Source: Lentisphaeria bacterium
GTDB taxonomy: Bacteria > Verrucomicrobiota > Lentisphaeria > Victivallales > Victivallaceae
Assembly (NCBI GenBank): GCA_017507125.1
Contig: JAFWBQ010000092.1
Span: forward strand, 1-64,000
Reading direction: 5' to 3'
Length of the DNA stretch: 64,000 bases
Below the pieces are notes generated by a model that was given only the letters and a program-made list of their open reading frames with translations, had not been told where the DNA came from and did no database searches. The number at the start of each line of letters is the position of its first letter. The stretch's first letter is position 1. Both the position numbers and the translations under genes were made by a program. Below are positions 27,147 through 36,370 of the stretch, in pieces.

Positions 27147-30083
27147 ATGAAAGTAAAATTTATTTGGATGGCCTTTTTGCTGCTTTGTTCCGGTTTGACA
27201 GCAGCGGCGTTGCGCTCTGATATGGATCCTGCGATCCCCCGGAAGGTGAATGTGGGGCAGAAAAGTGTGATGGTGCTTGATAAAAACACTCACATCGTGC
27301 TTCCGCCCAAATCAAAACCTACTGCGAAGTTTGCTGCTGAGGAGCTGGCGAAGTTTCTGGGAAAATGTTTTAACAGCAAAATACAGATCGTCCCGGCGCC
27401 TTTGAAAAACGGAGTTGCCATTGTTGTCGGCGAAAATACTTATTCCCGTTCACTTGGCATCGACACAGCACGGTTCGACCGTGACGGTTTTGCCATCAAG
27501 TCCGGGAAAAATATGATCGCTATCGCAGGAAGGGATTCTGCAAGTGGTAATCCCGCCCATAAAAATGACAACTACTTTGAACATGCCACACTTTTCGGAG
27601 CCTATGACTTTCTGGAGCGTTTTGCTGAAGTCCGTTTTTATTTCCCCGGCAAGTATGGCGTTGTCGTGCCGCAGAAAAAAGCGATTCCTCTGGGCAGCAT
27701 TGACATTTATGACCGTCCGGATCATTTTCAGCGCCGCAGTCATGAATTCAGCAATGCCTGGTATGACAGAGAAACTGCCAAAGGCGGTCCTGTCTTGCAG
27801 GATTACCGCCGCCGTTCACAAACCTTTTATGTCCCCTGCTGCCACAGTCTGGAGCACAGCGGATACTATCGCCGTTTTGCCAAAACGCATCCTGAGTATT
27901 TTGCCAAAGATCCCAATGGAAAGATTTATGCCGCAGACCACTGGTCCGTAGGCAGCGGATGTTATCTTTCTGAAGGCTACCGCAACGAGATCTTTCTTGA
28001 TGCAGTTTCTTATTTGAAAGGGGAACCCGCTTCCAAACGGGGTGTGCTGCGGGGCACTGACCGCCATCCGAAGTCCGGTTACGGCTGGGATGCTGTTGTG
28101 GGACAACCCGGATTTTTCAGCATCATGCCCGGTGACCATCACCGCCGCTGCCTTTGTGAAAAATGCAAAGTCTATATGGCAAAATACGGCGAAAACGAGT
28201 ATGTGTGGGATATGGTCCTTGATGTGGCACGCCGCATTCTTAAATCCGGCGTCAAAGGCAAGATCACCGCAATGGCTTATGCCCGTTATACAGAAGTTCC
28301 GAAACAGGATATCCCTGAAAGCATGGAGATCATGGTTGCAACCACTGGACCATGGGCAGAAAGGATCAGTTCCATGCGTGAAATGGGGGATAAACGTGTT
28401 ATTTCATGGACACGGAAACTCAACCGCAAGGTGTGGCTCTGGAACTACCCGAGCAAACTGAACAGCAACGCCAATGTGGGGATCCCGCAAATGGCTCCCC
28501 GGACAGTGGGAAAATACTATAAACGTCTGGGGCCTTATATTTTCGGAACTTTCTATGAATCCGAATCAGATAAGTGGATCTTCAACTACCTCAATACCTA
28601 TGTGTTTTTCAAACACGCCTGGAACAACAGCGTGGATATTGACGCCCTTGTGGATGAACATCACAAAGTCATGTTCGGCGCGGCAGCTCCTGAAATGAAT
28701 AAATTTTATAACGAGCTGGAACATATATGGATGAATAAAATCCTCGGTAAGATCGTGGAAACACCCTTGGGGCCTGTTGTTTCCCCGCCAGCTGTCCATG
28801 AGGTCTGGGAAAAGATCTATTCGCCTGCCAAACTCAAAGAGTTCGCGGAGTGTTTTGACCGTGCCGGGAAGAAAGTCACCGGGGAGTACAAAGAGCGGCT
28901 TGAATTTATCCGTAAACATTTTCTCGGTTCTTTGGAAGAGGCCTCCCGGAAATATTTCCGGGAAAAAGAGGCTCTGGCTGATTGGAGCTATCACGTGAAA
29001 GATCTTGCCGTCAGTGAAAAGATCGTGATCGACGGTAAATTGGATGACTCCGGCTGGAAAAAGTGTGAACCCACATATCTGCTTCCCGTGACCGGTGATA
29101 TCTGCGAAGTCAAAACCGCCGTCAGAGTGCGGCGCGGCAAAGAGCATCTCTACTTCAGTTTTGAATGTATGGAGCCCCTGATGAGTGAGATCGTCACAGA
29201 AAGGCTTACATTTGACCACAAGGATCTCTGGATGGATTCAGTGGTGGAATTTTTTCTCAATCCTTCCGGCAACGGTAAGGAGTATTATCAGTTCATCATC
29301 AACTCCAGAGGCGTTTATTCTGATTTGTACAATATCCGTTCCGGCAACAATTCACAGACCAACAGTTCGTGGCGTTCCGGGATCAAGGTCGCCGTTCTGA
29401 GGCACGAGGACCGCTTTTGCATTGAAGCAGCTCTCCCCATCAAAGATCTTGACAACTATGATCCCCGCAACTTCAGAGCCAATTTTTGCCGTCACCGTTC
29501 CCTGCGCAAATCGAAAGTCAAAAGCCGTTATTATTCCTGGTCCCCCAATCATATCGGATACCATGAAGTTGAAAATTACGGCCAACTCCTTTTTGAGAAA
29601 AAAAATGACGGTAATATGATCGTCAATGGCGATTTCACCAAGCCTTTCAGAGGCTACTGGTCAGTCAACTCCCATAAAGAGGATGGCCCCCGGTTTGACG
29701 AAACGACTTTTATCACCGGCGGCCGCAGTGCTTTGCTTGACGCAACAGACGGAAAATTCAAGTGGGTCTTTCAGGGATTGCCTCTGAAAGCCAATACAAC
29801 TTATGCAGTCAGTTTTCATCTCAAGATGGAAAATGTGACCCCCACCGCAGCCAATGGCGGATTCCAGCTGCTGCTTGGAGATAACAAAAATAATTTTTTC
29901 CCGCAAGTCCCCTATACCGGGACAATGCCCTGGACGCGGCAGGGATTTTTCTGGACCACAGGAAAAGACGGAGGAAAAGTTATCAAGGGACGCAGCCGCT
30001 GCATCCGTTTGGGGATCCGCAACGCCAAAGGGAAGGTCTGGATCGACAACATTAAATTTGCCGAAGTGAAAAAAGAAAAATAA
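27147..30083 (+). CDS. Large secreted DUF4838/GH67-like protein, first of a tandem pair
   Basis: A 978-aa protein. It has a signal peptide (1-21), an alpha-glucuronidase-N-like domain (about 40-190) with VVVGENTYSR, and a DUF4838 catalytic-type barrel (about 190-600) with RRCLCEKC (C335, C337, C340). A CBM9-like domain (about 625-815) has KIVIDGKLDDSGW and WMDSVVEFFLNPSG. A final CBM4/9-type jelly roll (about 825-975) has NGDF and KVWIDNIKF. Such proteins degrade or bind glycans; the substrate is unknown. Its paralogue follows after 43 bases. A weak promoter is possible around 27050-27078 (TTGAAG, 17, TAATAA). Confidence 0.82.
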   Translation: MKVKFIWMAFLLLCSGLTAAALRSDMDPAIPRKVNVGQKSVMVLDKNTHIVLPPKSKPTAKFAAEELAKFLGKCFNSKIQIVPAPLKNGVAIVVGENTYSRSLGIDTARFDRDGFAIKSGKNMIAIAGRDSASGNPAHKNDNYFEHATLFGAYDFLERFAEVRFYFPGKYGVVVPQKKAIPLGSIDIYDRPDHFQRRSHEFSNAWYDRETAKGGPVLQDYRRRSQTFYVPCCHSLEHSGYYRRFAKTHPEYFAKDPNGKIYAADHWSVGSGCYLSEGYRNEIFLDAVSYLKGEPASKRGVLRGTDRHPKSGYGWDAVVGQPGFFSIMPGDHHRRCLCEKCKVYMAKYGENEYVWDMVLDVARRILKSGVKGKITAMAYARYTEVPKQDIPESMEIMVATTGPWAERISSMREMGDKRVISWTRKLNRKVWLWNYPSKLNSNANVGIPQMAPRTVGKYYKRLGPYIFGTFYESESDKWIFNYLNTYVFFKHAWNNSVDIDALVDEHHKVMFGAAAPEMNKFYNELEHIWMNKILGKIVETPLGPVVSPPAVHEVWEKIYSPAKLKEFAECFDRAGKKVTGEYKERLEFIRKHFLGSLEEASRKYFREKEALADWSYHVKDLAVSEKIVIDGKLDDSGWKKCEPTYLLPVTGDICEVKTAVRVRRGKEHLYFSFECMEPLMSEIVTERLTFDHKDLWMDSVVEFFLNPSGNGKEYYQFIINSRGVYSDLYNIRSGNNSQTNSSWRSGIKVAVLRHEDRFCIEAALPIKDLDNYDPRNFRANFCRHRSLRKSKVKSRYYSWSPNHIGYHEVENYGQLLFEKKNDGNMIVNGDFTKPFRGYWSVNSHKEDGPRFDETTFITGGRSALLDATDGKFKWVFQGLPLKANTTYAVSFHLKMENVTPTAANGGFQLLLGDNKNNFFPQVPYTGTMPWTRQGFFWTTGKDGGKVIKGRSRCIRLGIRNAKGKVWIDNIKFAEVKKEK

Positions 30084-30126
30084 TCAGGAATTTTCAGGAT
30101 TAACATAAAAACAGAAGGGATGTTTG

Positions 30127-33081
30127 ATGAAACTCAAGATTTTTTTGTTACTTTTATGTGCGGCAGGGGCAGGAGTCCTTGCCGCGGCACAGCTGCGTTC
30201 TGATTACGATCCGAAACTTCCCCGGAAGGTGAATGTAGGGCAGAAGAGTGTGATGGTGCTTGATAAAAACACCCACATTGTACTGCCTCCCAAATCAAAA
30301 CCCACGGCGAAATTTGCCGCAGAAGAGCTTGCAAAGTTTCTGGGAAAATGTTTTAACAGCAAAATACAGATCGTCCCGGCGCCTATGAAGAACGGAGTTG
30401 CCATCGTTGTGGGGGAAAACTCCTATGCCAAGACCCTTGGCATAGACACCGGGAAATTTGACCGCGACGGTTTTGCCATCAAGTCCGGGAAGAACATGAT
30501 CGTGATTGCGGGACGGGATTCTGCAAGTGGTGATCCCGCCCGTAAAAATGATAACTACTTTGAACACGCCACCCTTTTCGGGGCCTATGATTTTCTGGAG
30601 CGTTTTGCGGGAGTCCGTTTTTATTTTCCCGGCGAGTACGGTGTTGTCGTGCCGCAGAAAAAAGCGATTCCTCTGGGCAGTATTGACATTTATGACCGTC
30701 CTGACCACTTTCAGCGCCGCAGCAGCGAGTTCTACAACAAATGGTTTGACTCTGAAAACGCCAAAGGCGGCGCAGTTCTGCAGGATTACCGCCGCCGTTC
30801 ACAAACCTTTTATGTTCCCTGCTGTCACAGCTTGGAAAACAGCGGTTACTACCGCCGTTTTGCGAAAACCCATCCTGAATATTTTGCCATTGACCCTCAG
30901 GGCAAAATCTACTCTCCCGATCACTGGTCTGTGGGGAGCGGATGCTATCTTTCTGAAGGGTTCCGCAACGAGATCTTTCTTGACGGCGTTTCTTATTTGA
31001 AAGGTGAAGCTCCTGCCAAACGGGGGATCATGGCAGGCTATGACCGCAAACCCCAACCCGGATACCGCTGGTCTCCGGTTGTGGGGCAACCCGGATTTTT
31101 CAGCGTTATGCCCGGTGACCACCACCGCCGCTGCCTCTGTCCCAAATGCAAGGCTTATATGGCAAAACACGGCGAAAATGAGTATGTGTGGGATCTTGTT
31201 ATCGACATTGCCAAACGCATTCAGAAAGCCGGATTCAAAGCTAAAGTGACCGGTATGTCCTACGCCCGTTACACAGAAGTTCCCAGGCAGAAGCTGCCCT
31301 CCAATTTGGAGGTTATGGTTGCCATTACGGGGCCCTGGGCGGAAAATAATAAGGTTGTCCGCGAAAAGAGTGACGCCCGGATCAGAAGCTGGACCAAAGC
31401 TCTGGGGAAAAAGGTGTGGCTCTGGACCTATCCCGGAAAACTCAACGCCAACAGCAATCCCGGCATTCCACAGATGGCTCCCCGGACCATCGGTAAATAT
31501 TACAAGCGTCAGGCACCTTTTACTTTCGGCTCTTTTTATGAATCAGAATCCGATCAGTGGATCTTCAATTATCTCAACACTTATGTCTATTTCCGCCAGG
31601 CATGGGACAACAGTGTGGATATTGATGCCCTTGTAGATGAACATCACAAGATCATGTTCGGCAAGGCGGCTCCCCTCATGAACCGTTTTTACAACGAACT
31701 TGAACGCATCTGGATCACTCAGATCGTTGGAAGAGTCACCGAAACTGCCCTCGGGCCTGTCGTGACGCCCCCGGTTGCCAATGAAATCTGGGAAAAACTT
31801 TATTCCCCTGCCAAATTGAAGCAGTTTGATGACCTTTTCGATCAAGCTGAAAAAATCACTTCAGGCGGGTACAAAGAGCGGGTCAGATTCATCCGCAAGC
31901 ACTTCCTCGGCTCTCTTCAGGAGCGTTCTGCCAAATATTTCCGGGAAAAAGAAGCTCTTGCAGATTGGAGCTATTATGTGAAAAAACTTGCTCCCGGCGA
32001 AAAGATCAATATCGACGGCAAATTTGATGAAGATGCCTGGAAAAAGAGTGCTGCAACCTATCTGCTGCCCATGAAGGGAGATGTCTGCAAAGTAAAGACA
32101 ACGGTCAAAGCGCGTATAGACAAGGATTTCCTCTACTTTGCCTTTGAGTGTTTTGAACCGTTGATGAGTGACCGCAAAGGCGAAAAACGCTCCCGCGATC
32201 ATAAAGATCTCTGGGGAGACTCCTGCGTTGAGATCATGCTCGACCCCACCGGAGACGGGAAGGTGTATTACCAGTTTATGATCAACAGCTTCGGCAGTGT
32301 TGCGGATTTTAAGAATCTCCGCCGCGGCAACTCCGTTGGCAACGATATTTCATGGAACTCAAATATGAAGAGTGCCGTACAGGCTCAGAAAGACCGTTTT
32401 ACAGTTGAGGTGGCGATCCCCCTCAAGGATATCGGGAAATTTGATCCTGAAAATTTTAAAGCCAATTTCTGCCGCAACCGCGCTCTCAAGCAGACCAGTG
32501 ACAAAGCTCCTTTTTATGTCTGGTCACCCAACCGCATCGGATATCATGAAGTTGAACATTACGGGAAGCTCCTCTTTGTGAAAAAAGATGACGGCAATAT
32601 GATCAAATACGGAGATTTCCCCTTTGCCTCATTCAGAGGAAACTGGGACGTGAACAGTCATGACCCAGTCAAGGGTATGGTCACTGATGAAACCACCTTT
32701 ATTACGGGAGGCAGAAGTGCTCTTTTCAACTGTACTGATCCCAAACAGAACAAGTGGCTTTACAGAAGTCTCCCTCTTAAAGCCAACACCACCTATGCTG
32801 TGAGTTTCTACCTGAAGATGGAAAATGTGAAGTCTGCCGGTAAATACGGCGGATTCCAGATCCTGCTGGGGGACAATAAAAACAATTATTATCCTGATTC
32901 GCCCTATACCGGGACTATGCCCTGGACACGGCAGGGATTTTTCTGGACCACAGGAAAAGACGGAGGAAAAGTTATCAAGGGACGCAGCCGCTGTATCCGT
33001 TTCAGTCTGCGTAATGCTACCGGAAAAGTTTGGATTGACGATTTGAGATTTGTCGAAATAAAAAACGAAGTAAAAAAATAA
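30127..33081 (+). CDS. Large secreted DUF4838/GH67-like protein, second of a tandem pair
   Basis: A 984-aa paralogue of the preceding gene with the same architecture: signal peptide (about 1-20), alpha-glucuronidase-N-like domain, DUF4838 barrel with RRCLCPKC (C336, C338, C341), CBM9-like domain and terminal jelly roll. The ATG at 30127 follows AGAAGGGA by 6 bases. Over most of the gene the two copies differ at many synonymous sites, but some blocks are identical at DNA level (30334-30384 with 27351-27401; 32929-32993 with 29937-30001), suggesting gene conversion or local constraint. The two probably act together in one operon. Confidence 0.82.
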   Translation: MKLKIFLLLLCAAGAGVLAAAQLRSDYDPKLPRKVNVGQKSVMVLDKNTHIVLPPKSKPTAKFAAEELAKFLGKCFNSKIQIVPAPMKNGVAIVVGENSYAKTLGIDTGKFDRDGFAIKSGKNMIVIAGRDSASGDPARKNDNYFEHATLFGAYDFLERFAGVRFYFPGEYGVVVPQKKAIPLGSIDIYDRPDHFQRRSSEFYNKWFDSENAKGGAVLQDYRRRSQTFYVPCCHSLENSGYYRRFAKTHPEYFAIDPQGKIYSPDHWSVGSGCYLSEGFRNEIFLDGVSYLKGEAPAKRGIMAGYDRKPQPGYRWSPVVGQPGFFSVMPGDHHRRCLCPKCKAYMAKHGENEYVWDLVIDIAKRIQKAGFKAKVTGMSYARYTEVPRQKLPSNLEVMVAITGPWAENNKVVREKSDARIRSWTKALGKKVWLWTYPGKLNANSNPGIPQMAPRTIGKYYKRQAPFTFGSFYESESDQWIFNYLNTYVYFRQAWDNSVDIDALVDEHHKIMFGKAAPLMNRFYNELERIWITQIVGRVTETALGPVVTPPVANEIWEKLYSPAKLKQFDDLFDQAEKITSGGYKERVRFIRKHFLGSLQERSAKYFREKEALADWSYYVKKLAPGEKINIDGKFDEDAWKKSAATYLLPMKGDVCKVKTTVKARIDKDFLYFAFECFEPLMSDRKGEKRSRDHKDLWGDSCVEIMLDPTGDGKVYYQFMINSFGSVADFKNLRRGNSVGNDISWNSNMKSAVQAQKDRFTVEVAIPLKDIGKFDPENFKANFCRNRALKQTSDKAPFYVWSPNRIGYHEVEHYGKLLFVKKDDGNMIKYGDFPFASFRGNWDVNSHDPVKGMVTDETTFITGGRSALFNCTDPKQNKWLYRSLPLKANTTYAVSFYLKMENVKSAGKYGGFQILLGDNKNNYYPDSPYTGTMPWTRQGFFWTTGKDGGKVIKGRSRCIRFSLRNATGKVWIDDLRFVEIKNEVKK

Positions 33082-33148
33082 AACGTTTTCCGGGACAGGA
33101 AAAGAGGAAACTGCTCCCGGCGTTTCCAGAGGAATGACAGGAGTTGTT

Positions 33149-33772
33149 ATGGCAAAAATTTTATTTTTCGGTGATTCCATCACTGCTTACCGGAAAAATT
33201 TTATTTCCGCATCGGAGTTTTTTGCGGAAAATTTTCCGCAGCATGAGATCATCAATAAAGGTGTCGGCGGTAACGATACAAATCTGGCAAAAGAGCGCTT
33301 TCAAAAGGATGTGCTCGACGAAAAGCCGGATATGGTCATCTTCTGTTTCGGATGCAATGATGCGGCAATAGATGTCCACAAACAGAAAACAGTTCCGCGG
33401 CTGACCGTGGAAGAATATGTGGGGAACTTGCGTTATTTTATCCGTGAGCTCCGCGCGATCGGTGCAGAAATGATCTTCTGGACCACACCTCCCATGGTGC
33501 TGGTGGAGGGGTTGAAACCCTACTACGGTGGTGAGCCTTACACTTCAAAGGGATTCAACTTTATGCTGGATCAGTTTATTGAGGCCGCCTGCAAACTGAT
33601 GGAAGAAGAAAAAATCGAAGTCGTCCATATCAACAGAGTATTCCGGGAAGTGACCGGAAATGACGAGGCAAAAATGGTTGAACTGCTGCCTGACGGCATG
33701 CATCCGAATACGGAAGGGCAGAAGATCATTTTCCGGGAGTTGAACAAGGCATTTGCAAAGTTTTTCAATTGA
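33149..33772 (+). CDS. SGNH/GDSL-type hydrolase
   Basis: A 207-aa hydrolase with block I LFFGDSITAYR (Ser at about residue 9), block II NKGVGGNDT, block III GCNDA, and block V DGMHPNTEGQ. No signal peptide. It is probably a sugar O-acetyl esterase by analogy. The ATG at 33149 follows CAGGAG at 6 bases; an in-frame ATG at 33134 lies upstream of that site. It sits between DUF4838-type genes, suggesting deacetylation of the same glycan. Confidence 0.88.
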   Translation: MAKILFFGDSITAYRKNFISASEFFAENFPQHEIINKGVGGNDTNLAKERFQKDVLDEKPDMVIFCFGCNDAAIDVHKQKTVPRLTVEEYVGNLRYFIRELRAIGAEMIFWTTPPMVLVEGLKPYYGGEPYTSKGFNFMLDQFIEAACKLMEEEKIEVVHINRVFREVTGNDEAKMVELLPDGMHPNTEGQKIIFRELNKAFAKFFN

Positions 33773-33799
33773 TTTGAAAAAGTTAAGGGATATTAGAAA

Positions 33800-36370
33800 A
33801 TGAATAAAGAACTTTTTAAGAAATTTGATGACATTCCCTGGCCTCCCCGGGGAGAGCTGAGATTTGTGGAAGAAATCAAGGAGTATGAAGAAATCGCTTC
33901 TCCGCGCACAAAAAAGATTTATGTGACTACGCCGGAACTTCTGCCCGAAGCCGCAAAGATCACTTTTGAACGGCACTTTATCCCTGATGAAAAAGGGTTC
34001 CCGCTTACTCTGGTAAAAGATGATTCACTCTGTGCCGAAGAGTTCATTCTTGATGTGTCAGATGAAAAAATCACCATAACCGCTGCCGATGACAGCGGGT
34101 TCCGGTACGGCGTCTGCGAATTGGAAGAACGCTTTGCAGGCAGAGATTTTACCGGCACCATCCGGCGTAAGCCCTGGGTGAAACACCGTATATCACGCTG
34201 TTTTTTTGCGCCAAACACCCGGCCCCCGTTGAAACTTGATGAGTTGACCGACGATCAGGATTACTATCCCGAAGCCTATCTTGACCGCATCATGCACGAA
34301 AGACTCAATGGTGTTTGGCTGACTCTTTATCTCAATGATATGCCCAGTTCTTTCTTCCCGGAGCGGGGAAAAGATGCTGACCGGAGGCTGGCTAAACTTA
34401 AAAAAGTTGCTGAACGCTGCGCCAAATACGGAATCAAATGTTATATTTTCATGGCTGAACCCAGAAGTTTCGCAGGTACTTGGAAAAGTAATACCAAAGA
34501 AGATATGGCAAGACATCCGGAACTGGCAAGTGTTTCAAGAGTTCTGGGGAATGAAGTGACCTATTTCTGCACCACTTCGCCTGAGGGAAAACAGTATATC
34601 TCCGAAACTGTGGGCTACATCTTTTCCAAAGTTCCTGAACTGGGAGGCATCATCAATATCATGTCTCTTGAAAGTTCACACCCCTGTGCGGAGCGCAAAC
34701 TTTATCCCCATGTTGCCAAATGTGAATGTCCCCGGTGCTCCCCTTACAGCGGCGCCGAGCTTTATGCTGAAATGGCAAAGACCTTTAACAAGGCCATGAA
34801 AAAATACTCTCCTGATGCAGAGTTCTTCGGCTGGTATTACTCAGCGTTCCACATGCCGGGCGAGCCGGAAAATGAGGTGGTGCAGCAGACTGCCTCCATG
34901 TGGCCTGAGGATTGCACTTTGCTTTACAACTGCGAAACAGGCGGTGAAAATCAGCAGTGCGGCAGAACCATGATCGTGCAGGATTACTCTCTTTCATGGG
35001 CGGGCCCCTCAAACTTCTGGAAAGGTCTTGTATCAAGAGCGAAAAAGATCGCTGCCAAGATGCAGACCGGCGTTTCTCATGAAGATGCGACTGTTCCTTA
35101 TTTCCCTGTTCCGGATATCCTCTTTGAGCGTTATCAGGGACTCCATGCTGTGGGCAACTGCGAAGCTGTGATGCAATGCTGGTATTTCGGAAGTGTTCCC
35201 AGTATTATGAACAAAGCTGCCGGAAGACTTTCCTTTTCCCCCATGCCTGCCAGCGATCAGGAGTTCCTGCTGGAACTGGCAGCTCCTGACTGGGGAGAAC
35301 ATGCTCTTAAAGTGGCACAGGCGTGGAAGGCATTTTCACTTTCCTACCGGAATTTCCCTGAATGCATCGCTTTCAAATGGGCTGGTCCTCTGCACTTTTC
35401 CATTGTCTACCCCTGGTATGTGTATCCCGCCGATCTGCCTATTTCCCCCAGCTACACTCAGGCGTTCCCCAAGAACTCCGGTGACCGTATCGGTGAGTGT
35501 GTGGGATATGCTTTCACCTTTGCCGAGATCCGCAGCCAGCTGAAACTGATGGATGAACTGTGGCAGAAAGGTATGGCACTGCTTGAACCCTGCTGTGATA
35601 CAGAGCTGCGTAAAAAAGAACTGCGTGTGGCAGAGGCCATCGGTTTGCAGTTTGCTTCAACCCGCCGCCTCTTTGAATTTTATTATCTGCGTGATGATAT
35701 GATTTTCAACGGCAATGACAACAAAAAAGCTATGAAAGAGCTTGTTGCCGCTGAAATCGAGGCGACGCTCAAGATGGCGGAACTCTGCAAACTGGATTCC
35801 CGTCTGGGATATCATTCTGAGGTGGAAAGCTACTGTTTCTTCCCGGAAAAACTTTATGCCAGAGCAGAGCTCCTCAAAGATGCCGCCGCCGATCTTGATG
35901 ACTACAAGATGGACTCTCAGGCCGTGCTGGACTACAAGGGGATCCCCGGAAAGACCATTCCTGTTTCCTCTTTTGCCCAGTGGCAGAAGTTGGGCGAAGT
36001 GGAGTTCAAAGCATCTGCGGATGACAAAAATTTAGTCTTCATGTTCCGCAACATTACTGAGAAGATCCGCCTTGATCTTGAGCCGGGAAGATTGTGCCGG
36101 GTGATAGATATCCGCATCGACACGCCTGAGACTCACGGTCATGATGCCGACTTCATCAAAGGGGTGAATTTCCTCCACGACAACGGCGTTGTAACAGTGA
36201 CCATTGAACGTGACAAGTTTGAGGGGTTCAGAGTCAGTGACAAGATGCCTTGGCGTTTCAATATTTCAACCCCCACAGGCGCTTTGAGTCCTCTGCACCC
36301 CTGGCCCCGCCGCCTCTGTCAGGGCGATGGAAATCCTGCCGACCTGCTTTATCTTGACTCAGAGAAGTAA
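33800..36370 (+). CDS. GH20/GH67-like glycoside hydrolase family protein
   Basis: An 856-aa protein without a signal peptide. The N-terminal 120 residues look like a GH20b/alpha-glucuronidase-N fold (FILDVSDEKITITAADDSGF, RYGVCELEERF). The barrel carries LNGVWLTLYLND, a KCECPRC cluster (C308, C310, C313) and SWAGPSNFW. The C-terminal 250 residues hold a helical segment and a beta-rich tail. It resembles the other DUF4838-type proteins in order and in the C-x-C-x2-C motif but is probably cytoplasmic. The 3' end overlaps a convergent gene by 12 bases. Confidence 0.75.
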   Translation: MNKELFKKFDDIPWPPRGELRFVEEIKEYEEIASPRTKKIYVTTPELLPEAAKITFERHFIPDEKGFPLTLVKDDSLCAEEFILDVSDEKITITAADDSGFRYGVCELEERFAGRDFTGTIRRKPWVKHRISRCFFAPNTRPPLKLDELTDDQDYYPEAYLDRIMHERLNGVWLTLYLNDMPSSFFPERGKDADRRLAKLKKVAERCAKYGIKCYIFMAEPRSFAGTWKSNTKEDMARHPELASVSRVLGNEVTYFCTTSPEGKQYISETVGYIFSKVPELGGIINIMSLESSHPCAERKLYPHVAKCECPRCSPYSGAELYAEMAKTFNKAMKKYSPDAEFFGWYYSAFHMPGEPENEVVQQTASMWPEDCTLLYNCETGGENQQCGRTMIVQDYSLSWAGPSNFWKGLVSRAKKIAAKMQTGVSHEDATVPYFPVPDILFERYQGLHAVGNCEAVMQCWYFGSVPSIMNKAAGRLSFSPMPASDQEFLLELAAPDWGEHALKVAQAWKAFSLSYRNFPECIAFKWAGPLHFSIVYPWYVYPADLPISPSYTQAFPKNSGDRIGECVGYAFTFAEIRSQLKLMDELWQKGMALLEPCCDTELRKKELRVAEAIGLQFASTRRLFEFYYLRDDMIFNGNDNKKAMKELVAAEIEATLKMAELCKLDSRLGYHSEVESYCFFPEKLYARAELLKDAAADLDDYKMDSQAVLDYKGIPGKTIPVSSFAQWQKLGEVEFKASADDKNLVFMFRNITEKIRLDLEPGRLCRVIDIRIDTPETHGHDADFIKGVNFLHDNGVVTVTIERDKFEGFRVSDKMPWRFNISTPTGALSPLHPWPRRLCQGDGNPADLLYLDSEK

